From positions 1,056,501 to 1,120,500 of the forward strand of contig BLAL01000058.1 in NCBI GenBank assembly GCA_015698045.1: DNA of 64,000 bases. Reading direction: 5' to 3'. Source of the stretch: Rhizophagus clarus. Lineage: Eukaryota; Glomeromycota; Glomeromycetes; Glomerales; Glomeraceae. Shown in pieces: positions 25,177-35,939 of this stretch. Position 1 is the stretch's first letter, and each line of letters starts with the position of its first letter. Below the pieces are notes generated by a model. It worked only from the letters and a program-made list of their open reading frames with translations, was not told where the DNA came from and searched no databases. A program made the translations under genes and the position numbers.

Positions 25177-25841
25177 TTTATGTAATCAAATGTCGATTAA
25201 CAAAAAATTAGGAAACTCAACAACATATTTATAATTTTGGACTGATGATACGTCATGATAAAAATAGAACACTCTGCTGACCAGTCGGAGATACGGAGAA
25301 TTGTTTTCTGCACGGAATTCTAATAAGAATTTCTTTAGATGTACAAGTTAATGCACTAAATATTTATTGTTTAACTTATTTAGTAAATAATTTTTTTTTA
25401 TGCATAAGCACTTCGAAAAAGAATAAAGTTTGTTCTTCAACGAAATTATACATGCAGGAGTTATGGATTATGCCCCCTACTTACATTGGCGAACCGGGTC
25501 CGATTGATCAACATCGGGAATTTTTTTGATTTGTAATCGTTTGTAATCATCCGGACTCATGTCTTCTGCCTTCATTACATGGAATCCGAGCTAATTCTAC
25601 GTCGGATCCAATGGGAGTCTGGGCGAAAATAAGTATAACCGGAGTTATGTGGCTGTTTCGTTTACAACGATAAAAAGTGAAATTAATTAGATGATCGACG
25701 GACGACGGTTTCGATTTTGATTACACAATTATGTAAGACATGATTTGCGGTAATAATTCCGGGATGTGCCGAAAAATATACATGGTATAAAGGTACCACA
25801 AGTGCGAAAATTTAACTTAATTGAAATTATGTACATTGTAC
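25177..25841. other. Kinase 5' flank and a GC-richer segment
   Basis: 25440-25800 is markedly richer in G+C than its neighbours (GGCGAACCGGGTCCGATTG, GACGGACGACGGTTTCG) but has no open frame of note and no identified repeats. It directly precedes the hAT-type element. Confidence 0.4.
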
Positions 25842-26794
25842 TAGTGTTTGGATCCGGATAGAAACCATTATCCGGATAAATTAAAAAAATTATCCGGTTT
25901 TTTATCCGGATAATCCGCCTCGGATAAAAATCCGGATATATCCGGATAGAATCTGAAATCCGGATATGATTATTTTTTTATAGTCGAATTTTAACAAACA
26001 AAATTCATAGCATTTGTGTAGGTAACTGTGACATCGGTTTACGAATTAAATCCATGACATTTACTTAATTAAATTCGTGGCATTCATTTAATTAAATTAC
26101 GGTTGCAAAATCTTAATTTTGGCCGGCACTATGAATTTCGCCTAAATTATGCTCGCAAAAAGTATTTGGCATTTAGAAATTCGATAATCGTCAGCAAAAG
26201 TTATCTCAAATTAAACTTTTCTTTACTAATAAAAATAATGTTTATGAAATAATAAGTTTATCCCATAACAAACTGCATATCCTGAAAATATTATGCAAAT
26301 TTGGTTTATACTGCAGAATCATATATTAATGATTTTATCCGAAATTTTCACATTTTTGTACACTTTGATAAATATAAATCTTATCATTCTGAAATTTTAA
26401 TATGTAATATTTTTTAGAATGAAGAATAAGTTTAGTTAAATGACCAAAATATATTGGAGCTTACAAAATTAAAATAAAATCAACAATACAAAATACTACT
26501 TTTAGAATATAAGCAGCTTATGAGTCAAAACTTAAGAAGTGATTAATTACTGTTAATTGACTCTAAATCGATTCTTATTTTGGGAATTAATTTCAATCCT
26601 TCACTGGACGAAAATTTAATAAGAAATTTAATTTAAATATTTTTAGAAAAATTTTTTTTATCCGGATTCCGGATCAAACCGGATAATTCTTAATCGGATA
26701 ATTATCCGGATAAAAACCGCAATTATCCGGATATCCGAAAAAAAAAAATTATCCGGGTTCAACCGGTTGGACCCGGTCACGGATCCAAACACTA
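25842..26794. mobile_element. 953-bp hAT-type non-autonomous element, 8-bp TSD
   Basis: Ends are TAGTGTTTGGATCCG (25842-25856) and the exact inverse CGGATCCAAACACTA (26780-26794). Flanks are the perfect 8-bp duplication CATTGTAC (25834-25841 and 26795-26802). 8-bp duplications and YAGTGTTTGG ends are standard for hAT transposons. The interior has no transposase. The outer ~150 bp at each end are packed with ATCCGGAT and shorter TCCGGAT words (for example 25850-25975 and 26655-26765), so both strands can fold. A TTGGCCGGCACTATGAATT segment near 26119 resembles one near 31570. Confidence 0.93.
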
Positions 26795-26907
26795 CATTGT
26801 ACATAGTTATTTATACAATGAGAAACTTTTTATGGTGACAGTTATCAATGAACTTCATAATAGTATTACTTCTATTTATTTTATACAATTAAACAATTTA
26901 TATTCGA

Positions 26908-27610
26908 TTACCTTTTAATTACTAAAAATGTTTCGATTTCTTTAATATTTAAAAAAAATAATTATGAATATAATCAATATTTAAATAACGTTCATAATTA
27001 CCATGAGAATTATTAGCATATAATTTTTGATTATTCATGTATAAAGAACCATGACCAAAATTAAAACCTGAATTACCAAAATAAATAGCTTTAGAAAAAT
27101 TTTTTACCCTACTTAATTTCATATTTTTAATATCATCAATATTTTCAAAAGAAAAAGTAAAATTATTTTTTGAAAAAGAATTATTATTATTATCATCATT
27201 ATCATCATTATTATTTTCAATTGAATTAAAACCAATAGAACTATAACCTCCAAAAATATTATTTGATTGTTATACTTTAATTAAAATTAAACTTGATATT
27301 TGACCTATACATTTTTCTTTAAATAATAAATTATTAATTCCATCACGACTACCACGATAAATAAGGTTAAACCTATATATATTGTGAATCTATTACACTT
27401 CGATTATAATTCGCATGTTTTTTATCAATCCAATTAATAATTATTTTTGCATTTCTGATTTAATCTTTCCAGCTCTAGGTGATAAAAATGTGTTTTTGGA
27501 TAACGCACCTTTATGATAACTCTCTTCAATTTCCTTGTAAATAAATATTATTAGGAATAATAGTTTTATAAGGACTGATTTTATCAAAATCAGGGTACGA
27601 ATTGTGACCT
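26908..27610 (-). pseudogene. TLDc-half remnant of a BTB-TLDc gene
   Basis: Reads SIGFNSIENN, NNFTFSFENIDDIKNMKLSR, FSKAIYFGNSGFNFGHGSLY and ends KEIETFLVIKR stop (26908-26910). Several frame changes and an expansion of ATT/ATC codons (27178-27220, an Asn/Asp run) are present. Homology stops at about 27610, before BACK, and no BTB part follows; the right flank is unrelated. Its 3' end lies only ~110 bp from the hAT-type element. Confidence 0.75.
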
Positions 27611-28115
27611 AACCAATCTTCATTGCGCTTTTTTAATTATCATACAATGGGTTGAAATCTAGTAAAGTAGTATACCTATTTGATCTGTTTTAAGTTCGAA
27701 CGTTTCTTCCTTTGTTTATTATATTCATGAGTATGATCATTTCAAATTATTAATGATCTTAATGAAATGTTCATTCTTACTTTTGAATAAATCAAAATTG
27801 TTTCTTCTTTTTTTTCATATGCATTTTTTTAAAAGGAACAATAAAAAGTAACTAATGTATATTCGAATCTATGAACTGATTTTTTTTATTGTTCTTTTAC
27901 ATTTTTAGTGATAATTGATCGTTCAATCAAACTACAATCCTAGTTAGCAGCTGATCGATTTAAAAAGTTACCAATGCAATATGAAATCAAAAAATTTGCC
28001 AAGAATTTATATTCTTATGATTATTATATCACACATTTGCAATAATTTAATTATTATTTACGATAACTGTCATCAGAATAATGACTTTATTACTTTTATA
28101 TATACATATATCTTT
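27611..28115. other. Spacer between BTB-TLDc remnants
   Basis: No gene. The word TCGAACGTTTCTTCCTTTG at about 27700 is shared with the region upstream of the 1-1437 gene, so this is diverged flanking DNA of the array unit. Confidence 0.45.
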
Positions 28116-29570
28116 TTAGTAGTATTTCGTTATTACTAATCGAAAAACTTCAATCTCCTCGATATTGTAAGGTTCATAAGGATCACAATAACCCGTGCTA
28201 TATAAAGTATTATCTTTGGGTCTAAGTGCATCCTTTTATAAACTCAAATCCTAAAGAATCACCATAAAATTCAAAGATATCAGTTATAGCACGTTCACTA
28301 TACATATTACAAGCACGACATAGTTTCATCTGTAGGATAATAATAACATCCATCATAATAATAAACCATATCCTTATCTACATCTTCTATACATAATCCA
28401 ACTGGAGTATAACCACCAAACATTTCTTGTGTAATTTGACATTTGGTTAAAAATAAAACTTCTTGTGAGTCAAATTTATTTTTAATGATTTATTATTCAT
28501 TCCATCTTCGCTAGCTTTATGTATAAGATCAAATTTGTAAAATGTATCCTTATAACTACGGATAAAATCTTCCTCTTTTCTATCGATCCAATTAACAATT
28601 TTAGAAATAAATTTTGGCTTGATAATATTCGTTTCAATGCGATTTCGTGGTGGTAAAGTGATTGTTCTTAGTAAAGTACCTTTAATATGGAATTCTTCAA
28701 TTCCTTCATAAATATTGTTAGGAATAATAGCTTTATATGGTTGGATTTCATTAAAATAATCAGTATATGAAAATCCACAAATCGAATAAGAGAAAAATAT
28801 TGTTCCAAAGTTTTTTTTTAAAGCCTCGCAATCCTCATTATCCCATTTTGTTCTATCACTGTCTAGACCAGGAGTTTGTTTAATTCCCCAATCAATTAAG
28901 CAATCCCAAACATTGATTTCATCAATCTACAAATCATCTCGTCCAAGTAAATAATAAAGAATATTTTTATCTAATGAGAGGAAGTCTATTGAACAAAAAA
29001 ATGTTTGTGGGTTTGCACAAATAGAATCAAGACAGAAACCGTGTAATATTTTATAGCTCGCATGATTAAACACGGTATGAAGGATGAGATCAATATTTTC
29101 TTGAATGAAAGTTTCGCGATTTTCAATTAAATAATTTTGAATAGGATTGAACAGTTTTTTAAGGTTTAATTCATCAGAAGCAACTAGAAGCTCAAAAATA
29201 TCCTCTCTTAGATGATTTTTCAAGTCAAGTTCGCCTGTTTAAATATATCCAACAATTTAAATTATAATGAGTATAATGAAATAACTAATTTAAAATAAAT
29301 TATAAATTTTAATAACTTACTTTATGATAATATTAAAACAGTTGGAGTAATGTTTGGTTTACTAAACATAAACATATTATTCTTTTTTGTAACCCATTCA
29401 GATGAAAGTGCACTTTTAAAGTATGGAGAACGAGCACGTAAAATTAGCGAATGTGCTCTAAATTCTGTGTTGCTATTTTCGCCAACTTGAATAATAACAT
29501 CATAATCATCTGCATCATTTAATATTGAAGAAAAATCTTCTGAAAGACTTGAATGGAATAAATAAACCAT
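28116..29570 (-). pseudogene. BTB-BACK-TLDc copy with stops and frameshifts
   Basis: Full-length layout is preserved. Exon 1 starts at 29570 (MVYLFHSSLSEDFSSILNDA) but lacks one nucleotide near its end (TVLILS instead of TVFDIxxK). The 5' splice site GTAAGT at about 29330-29325 survives. Exon 2 opens with TAT ATT TAA, a stop in place of the second Tyr of YIYTG (~29239), then reads well from GELDLKNHLREDIFELLVAS to LLGRDDL, where a TAG interrupts before IDEINVWDCLI. Another shift occurs near 28790. The TLDc part is legible to EEIEVFRLVITKYY stop (28116). At least four independent lesions make this a pseudogene. Confidence 0.85.
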
Positions 29571-29942
29571 TTAAAAAAAAAAATCAAAAAAATTTGACCC
29601 GAAAACCCGAAAAGAGGATAATATTTAAATATTTATATAATGGACGAATTTATATTTGTAGTCAAATGATCGACATTCTGGATGTTTAAAGATTACTAAT
29701 TATTAATAGGTCATCTTGTCATCTTATAAATGTGACTCAATTAAGTTACGACATTATTTTTTTTTTATTCTAGTCTCGCGGCTGCGCACTGTGCCAATTG
29801 TCCTGATATTTCTTTAATATTACGCATCATCATGTCATCATGGCATAGTTGAGATAATTTGATAATGCACGATATCTACGATATCGCTTGAAATGACTAT
29901 TACATATATATTACATGTTTTATCTTTTTTATCATTATTTCC
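29571..29942. other. Intergenic region between BTB-TLDc copy and bZIP gene
   Basis: Shared upstream region for two divergent transcription units; no other gene seen. The right end leads into the bZIP promoter. Confidence 0.4.
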
Positions 29943-30013
29943 TATAAAAAGAGATATATAAATAAATATATAAAAAATTTTTTTTCTCTCTCACTTCGTT
30001 CATTCTTATATAT
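29943..30013 (+). promoter_or_regulatory. Putative core promoter and leader of the bZIP gene
   Basis: TATAAAAA (29943-29950) is followed by a pyrimidine-rich TTTTTTTCTCTCTCACTTCG stretch (29980-30000), a usual arrangement for a fungal TATA box and start-site region. The ATG lies 64 bp after the box. Confidence 0.5.
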
Positions 30014-30732
30014 ATGTTTGCAGATATGGAAAATCTTTTGATAAAAACTAACTCCCTTTATGAAACTGATATTATGGAAAAAAATAGTAAAAGTCATAAT
30101 AAACGATTATTTTCACAAGCAGAATTCTCCGGACTCGAAATTAAAACCCAGCCTGATTATCATATAACAGCAGAACCATATGTTTCGTTCTCTGAACTAT
30201 CATATTTAATTTCTCCAGCAACCGCAGTATCATACGGACAAGCTTTAACAACTGTGATGACAACTCCTTCCAGTGTGACATACAAATATTCTCCCGGTAG
30301 GGTCTTAAACCCTGTTTCGACTTCGGTAACAAAAGCAATATCCATGTCAACTGAGATCATTAATTCTCCTACAGAATCCTCGGGTGATAGATACAGAGAG
30401 ACACCAGAAGAAAAACGAGCGAAAAGATTAGAAAGAAACCGAATTGCAGGTATATCTTATCTAGTCTTACATTTATTATTTTATTGTCGTTATTAATATA
30501 TTTGTAATATAACCATTATTACTTAGTGGCGAAATACCGTATTAAGCAAAGGGAGCATATAAAAAGACTCAAAGAGCAAGATATACATTTAACGCAAATG
30601 AACACGGCACTACGATCTTTGGTAATCGATCTCAGAAAAGAATCTATAAATTTGAAACTCCAAATTCTTGCACATAGTGGTTGTGATTGTGATATCATGA
30701 GAGATTATGTGCGAATTAATGAAATGATATAG
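30014..30732 (+). CDS. bZIP transcription factor, two exons
   Basis: Exons 30014..30449 and 30527..30732 (77-bp GT-AG intron) encode 213 aa. The N-terminal ~120 residues are Ser/Thr-rich with no domain. The intron falls inside the basic region: RAKRLERNRIA|VAKYRIKQREH, keeping the N-x-x-A-x-A-K-Y-R pattern at residues ~142-150. Five leucines follow at exact heptads (160, 167, 174, 181, 188: LKEQDIHL, TQMNTAL, RSLVIDL, RKESINL), giving a textbook zipper. A short Cys-containing tail (HSGCDCDIMRDY) ends the protein. The basic region (ERNRIA-AKYR) resembles ATF/CREB-like fungal factors. An alternative start at codon 5 (MENLL) is possible because TTTGCAG precedes it. It is likely a nuclear homo- or heterodimer regulator; targets are unknown. 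Confidence 0.9.
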
Positions 30733-30940
30733 AACATGATTTAATATTTTATTATTTTTAGTTTATGTTATGCACGATTGAATACTTTTTTTCCATTTAC
30801 ATTGTAAATAAATAATATTGGCAAAAATCCTGCGACAGTTTATAATAATAAAAACTTGCTATTAAAGTGCATTATTATATTAGTAAATTAAAAGTATTTG
30901 TGAATATCAATTTTTTTGCTCAAGACATTCTTTACCTTAA

Positions 30941-31340
30941 TTACTTTAATAAACGTATGTATAGAAGATAATATTCGGAAATCATTTCATTATTTATTTC
31001 ATTCGGTGTAAAATGAAATTTTATGAACACCTTCAGTGCTAATTCACTAAATTCAAATTCCTCCATAAGTTTCTCCCTATCTTCTTCAGGAAATTCTCGA
31101 TCTTTTGCATTACGAAATAATAATGCAACAAGTTTACCATTATTACTTATTTGTATAAGAACAAATCTTGTTGCAGACGCTGAAGCATCAAATATTTAAA
31201 CCGAAATTATATTATTATTGAGAACATAGCCAATGAAGAGGTTGCCTATATGTTCACAGTAGTCACGTCCTTCTTCGTAAAGTTAATTGACAATATATCC
31301 GCATCATCAATATATCGTAGTTTGTATTAATTATACGTGC
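30941..31340 (-). pseudogene. Unknown coding region with an in-frame TAA
   Basis: The minus strand stays open for 85 codons from 31195 to the stop at 30941 (FDASASATRFVLIQISNNGK, LVALLFRNAKDREFPEEDRE, KLMEEFEFSELALKVFIKF). Upstream in the same frame is EHIGNLFIGYVLNNNIISV followed by TAA at 31198-31196. Further upstream, in another frame, is LRYIDDADILSINFTKKDVT. Amino-acid usage looks like a real soluble domain, but I cannot name it. The TAA could be a true lesion, or an intron could remove it (an AG lies just downstream at about 31181). It is convergent with the bZIP gene. Confidence 0.45.
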
Positions 31341-31710
31341 AGCTCTGGCCGAAAATTGTATACATTTTGACAATTATGCAATACAAAAATTCAAAAATTC
31401 ATTACGTACAGTACCTTTATACGCCGAAAGTTTCTGCTCGGGCCGAAATTGTCTGGACAGCACTATACATTTTTGCCCGCATTATAAATTCGTGTAACAA
31501 TTATGCAAATACAAAAATTCAAAAATTCGTAAATTTCCTTACGTACCCTGTGCCTCAATGTCATGTGACATATAATTCTGGCCGGCACTACAAAATTTGG
31601 CCAGAATTACAATATAATTTCGGCCATGCTCTTAAATTTCGGCCAGAATTTCGTCTCGTGATTTCGGACTTTCGGATTAGATCACGTTTTCGAAAATTTT
31701 GACTATTAAT
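31330..31710. repeat. CTGGCCG-word cluster with internal duplication
   Basis: The words TCTGGCC(G)/CGGCCAGA recur at least seven times (31345, 31440, 31580, 31600, 31620, 31643 and neighbours). A ~50-bp direct duplication (CAATTATGCAA(A)TACAAAAATTC and flanks) sits at 31370-31410 and 31498-31545. This resembles the motif-rich ends of the mobile elements in the window, but I found no matched ends or target duplication. Confidence 0.5.
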
Positions 31711-31849
31711 CCACAAACTACTAATTAATGACATAGTACTACTATTTAAATATGCTTATTATTAAATAACAACTTAAATTGATGTCTTCGAATAATTACG
31801 TTCCAATTTCTAAATTCAAAATCCAAGTAAATATCAATATTGTAAGGAA

Positions 31850-32196
31850 CAAACTATAATTCCGGCATAAGAAGTTATGGAATCAGATAAATATTAGACA
31901 AATATTCTTCTGGAGATAGCATCATGATAGTCTTATTTTCAGACATCATTTTTTCTCCTATAGTAGGGCTTCTGGGGCAAAAATTGCTGGGCCGGGACCT
32001 GCTTCAGGATCCACTTGGTCTATAACCTGCGGGATGGGTGCTGGTTCAGGTATGGGATTAGGGGATTGAGGTCTAGATACTGTATATTATGTGAAGGTGG
32101 TCTAGAAGTGCTATAATGCTGACGAAGTTTTTGTAGGCTAGCAAGAGTTTTTCCACAGCTGATACATTTGCGATTCTTTTTATCTTTTCTAGCCAT
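31850..32196 (-). pseudogene. Zinc-finger plus Pro-rich N-terminal fragment
   Basis: Start ATG at 32196 gives MARKDKKNRKCISCGKTL, a C2xx-type zinc-finger beginning (CISC...LRQHY). After one frame change near 32085 it continues as PIPEPAPIPQVIDQVDPEAG, then PGPAIFAPEALL, a stop, then MMSENKTIMMLSPEEYLSN. A single finger followed by a Pro-rich linker is a common N-terminus of transposon-encoded proteins in these fungi, but no catalytic part follows. The segment is GC-richer than its surroundings. Confidence 0.5.
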
Positions 32197-32452
32197 GGTA
32201 TTATATTAAGTCTAACCTCTAATGTATATGTAAACTTTTGCCCAATTTAAAATAATTAATTATATGACCTCTAATATTTAATTACTTTTTTCTATTTTCG
32301 AATATATGAGAAAATAGGGCTAAGAAGGGCCAGCCTTGCGACGAACCAGGATGTAGTAAGACAGTTAGGGGTGATTCTGGCCGATGCCAAGCGCAATTAG
32401 AGGATATTACCAAATCCGATATGTGAAAAGGCGTTGGAAAAAGGCTCAGATG

Positions 32453-34138
32453 CCCTATAAGAAATCTGTATACGGAAAGGATACGTTTTATAAACGTTTG
32501 ATATACGTTTTTACCGATTCCGTATAATAATTCCGTATATTTAATACGTAATTCATTTTTGAAAGTTTTTTAAAAAATTGGTGCATATGGAATGTATGCG
32601 GAAAAATTAATATATACGGAACGTATACGGAATTTTTGAACTTGTTTTTTTTAAATAATGATTTTATCGATTTTATCGTCATAAGTCATAACACGTGATC
32701 ACGTGATTTTTGTTATGATACGTTTTTTGTTTATATAAACCCAGCTTTGATCTTCCACCCTCTTACTGTCTTCCTCTCCCTGATTTTTTATTTCGCTATT
32801 TTTTTTTTTTTTTTTTAAAAAAAAACTCTTTTTTTCTTTTATTTGTTGCCCCTCTTTTTTATTCTTACTTGCTACTCTTCTTTTAAAAACTTCTTTTCCT
32901 TTATTTTTCTAACTTCGTTACCCTCTTTAAAAAAAAAAAAAATTTTTTTTTGGTTTTATTCTTTTATTCCCATTCATTACCCTCTCTTCTTTTTTTAAAA
33001 AAAACTTATTTTTGCCCCTTTTTTTACTGAATTATTTATTTCTGGATGTTCTCCTCTGGCAGCATAGGTTAGAGGTTAAAGATGGACTAACCGCGACTAC
33101 TAACACGAAGTTTGTCAGGACTGGGGAATAAAAAGCCTTATTTAGTGCAGGTATTTCCTGAGTCTCTAATTTAAAAAGAGAGGTTCCTATAAGCCGGATT
33201 ATGTAAGTTACCTTCTGCATTATTTTTCTAACTTTGTCATCCCCTTAAAAATCTTTTTTTATGTCCTTCCCTAACTTCGTTATTCCTTTTTCAAAAAAAA
33301 AAAAAAAAAAATTATTTTACTTTTTTACTTCCACCTCACTATCCTTTCTTTTTTATTTATTTTTATTCTTTATTTTGTAGATCAGATTTTTTTTTTGGCT
33401 GCTTGGTTCCTTTTTTCTTATTGCGGGTCAATTTTGAAGTACTTTTTTTTTTGTAAGTCAGGTAGGAGCCGGACGTTTGGAGACTTGGATGATTGCAGGT
33501 ACTATATAGGCGGAGCTTATATTTCTTTTTTTTTTGCTTTTAGGTTGTCTGACTCCTGATGACTTGGACGAATCCAGAATTATAGGCACAATAGGGAAGC
33601 GTTGGTCTAATTGAGTTAAAGAAATGTACTAGTGTCTTTTTTCATTTATTTTGAAGGAATAGGTTATTTCTTTGGACTAAGTGCTCCTGGAGACTTTTGA
33701 TTTCTTAAAAAAAATCAAATTTCTTAACGAAACATCAGTAGAAATAGTATTAATGTTTCTTTTTGTTTTGGTTTGCAATAGTTGGTTTGATAGGAATAAA
33801 CTATTCATAATATATTTGTGTTTATTTTATTTTTTTATTTTTTGATTTAATAAATAATATTAAATTTATGTAAATAAAGTCTAGTAATAAATTGTAATAA
33901 ATTGTAATATAAACAGTAAATTTAATAAGCAATAATATAAATTTCATGGTAAAACAGTGATTAAATCACGTAAATTCCGTATGCATTCCATGAAAATTCT
34001 GTATCCAAACCATATTTATAGTGATACGGAATTGTGCAATTTTCCGTATCTTTTCAACGGTCTATTGTGATACGTTATTTCTAAGGAAAAAAATCATATA
34101 AAAATCTTATTAAAAACGTATCCAGTTTTTTTATAGGG
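32453..34138. mobile_element. 1.7-kb CCCTAT-ended element, copy 2 (inverted relative to copy 1)
   Basis: Left end CCCTATAAGAAATCTG (32453) and right end ...GTTTTTTTATAGGG (34138), with ATG duplicated outside (32450-32452 and 34139-34141). It is the reverse complement of 10968-12566 with only scattered differences, many at CpG sites. It is 87 bp longer: a gene-like segment around 33110-33195 (GTTTGTCAGGACTGGGG to AGAGAGGTTCCTATAAGC) is absent from copy 1. The shared exon-like island reads GCLTPDDLDESRIIGTIGKR at ~33543-33610 on the plus strand, preceded by TTTTGCTTTTAG. Copies with 3-bp duplications at two loci prove mobility. Confidence 0.92.
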
Positions 34139-34149
34139 ATGTATGATCA

Positions 34150-34640
34150 GTATACTTTAACCTGTGAATCAAAAGTCTAATCTCTGATTCGTAAATCTAA
34201 CCCTTAACCCAAAAGTATAACCTCATTTTTGACCTTATGTATGTGAAAAAAAAATGGGTCTAGAATGGTTTCTAGCATATTATAAATTTGTCTTATGACA
34301 AGAATATATTGTTTTTTCATCTAGAAAGCTTTTCTTAATATATACTAAGTTTAACCTTTGATTCGTAAAGTCTAACCTCTAACCCGATTTTTTTACACCT
34401 GAAGATAGAATTTTGTCCTAATGTTTGGGTAAAGGAAATAGCTCTAGAAAGGATTTCTGTATATCGAAAAAATATTGGTATACTAGAATATGTTCTATAG
34501 CTAAAATCATGAATTTTAATAACAGCTAAGTCTAACCTCGAAGAGGTTAGACTTAGCGTACGGGTATCCAGAGGTTAGACTTAAAAGTTAGAGGTTAGGC
34601 TTTACGAATCAAAGGTTAGACTTTGTGACCTTAAGAAATC
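34150..34640. repeat. Foldback cluster of TCTAACCTC words
   Basis: GATTCGTAAA-centred blocks flanked by TCTAACC occur at 34170-34215 and 34345-34390 and, inverted, at 34590-34625. A near-perfect hairpin, TAAGTCTAACCTC-GA-AGAGGTTAGACTTA, sits at 34528-34556. Further AGGTTAGACTT copies are at 34570-34620. The same word also appears at 32208-32222 on the other side of the adjacent 1.7-kb element. This may be a foldback/MITE element; the exact ends are not resolved. Confidence 0.6.
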
Positions 34641-34695
34641 AATAAAGAATCAACTTTAGAATTAATTCTAGGATATCATAAAAATTAGTACGTAT

Positions 34696-34758
34696 CTTAG
34701 GCTTGCAGGGGTCGTAGACTCGTCGCTTCATTCCTCAATATTCGAGTCTACTCCTAAG
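34696..34758. other. Predicted stem-loop (nested stems)
   Basis: GTAGACTCG (34714-34722) pairs perfectly with CGAGTCTAC (34743-34751), and outside it CTTAGG (34696-34701) pairs with CCTAAG (34753-34758). It may be a structured RNA or a small inverted-repeat relic; no conserved RNA family is recognised. Confidence 0.4.
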
Positions 34759-34808
34759 TCAAGCAGTATAACATAAATATTGGTATATATATAAAGTTTG
34801 CAGAGACT

Positions 34809-34854
34809 CCACGAGCTTGGCTTCAAACCTTCGGTTCTTGCCAATCTCGTGTCA
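34809..34854. other. Predicted imperfect hairpin
   Basis: CACGAG-CTTGGC-...-AACC pairs with GGTT-...-GCCAAT-CTCGTG around a short TTC loop, about 18 pairs with small bulges. It lies 50 bp after the previous stem-loop in non-coding DNA. Confidence 0.4.
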
Positions 34855-34859
34855 TCTCG

Positions 34860-35939
34860 AATCCAAACAGAATGGTATAATTTTTTGATATATTATTTGG
34901 GATTAAAATCAGGCTAGAAAGGCTATAAGAGATGGTATCATTCTTGGTATAAAGCGAGAAAATGGTATTAAATTTAATACCAAATATTTTGGATAGTGGG
35001 AAAGAACCCAATATGAGCTAGAGTTTTAAATTCTATAATGATTCTTATATGATAGAAAGAAATAAAGTTGGGAGCTTTTGTAGACATATTCGTAATTTTG
35101 TCTCAGAAATCCCAATTGTGCCCTACTCCTATCCAATTTATATAAAATAGGCAAGATTTTTTTATTTTATTTTTACGGCGAGTTATCACATACTTAATAA
35201 TTACATTAACGCATTCTAAAGAATTTATATGTAAATCTTGTAATTTATAAGTAAAACTATTATAAAGTCACCACAAAGGGCCTGTCGGTAACGGGATTTA
35301 ACTATTCTACAAAGCTAACTATAACCAAATATAAACGTTACAGAGGATTACTGACAGTAAAAATAAGAATCATATAAGAGAGATTGAAAAAAAAGGAGAA
35401 TAAAAAAAAAAGAAGTAAAAAGGAAACCAATCTAATATAGAATCAAAAGAAATCTTAACTGTTGGAAAGGGAGTAGAAGCATCAGCTGCTGAAGTATGTT
35501 GGCTGGTTAAGGCCCTTTTTTGCTTGCCGTAATATAGTGTAAAATTTTTTGGATCTTTTGGAGGTACTCAAAGAACGTTTAAATCCGGGAACGCCAGACG
35601 AGCGGTGAATAGTGCATTACGTAAGGATTTGCGATTAATGAAATGGTGAACATGGAAGTACTCGACTCAGATAGTCAAATGATAATCACGTGAAAAGTTA
35701 TTATTCGGAAAAAAAATATTCTCGATATAGAATGTAACAAAAAACCATTTTATGAAAATAGATAAAAATTCAAATGCAGCTGATAATTTAATTTAGAACA
35801 CTGACGAAACTGACGGTGATTTCGTAATAGAATTTTAATCGATCGATATACATAATTTCAAAATAACACTAAAAAATTAAAATTTGTTACATACGTATTC
35901 GCTAAATTTATATCTTTATTTTTTAAATTTAATAACAAT
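34860..35939. other. Spacer with a short coding-like relic
   Basis: 35549-35647 on the plus strand reads FGSFGGTQRTFKSGNARRAV then NSALRKDLRLMKW stop, coding-like but unassigned. GGTAT words repeat at 34870-34990. Poly-A-rich purine tract at 35380-35430. Otherwise nothing recognised. Confidence 0.35.

Noticed and set aside
30141..30360. Two antisense frames within the bZIP first exon
   Set aside because: Shadows of the bZIP coding sequence on the opposite strand.
34185..34205. CTAACCCTTAACCC as an interstitial telomere
   Set aside because: Only two units, and they belong to the TCTAACC word family spread over the foldback cluster in both orientations.
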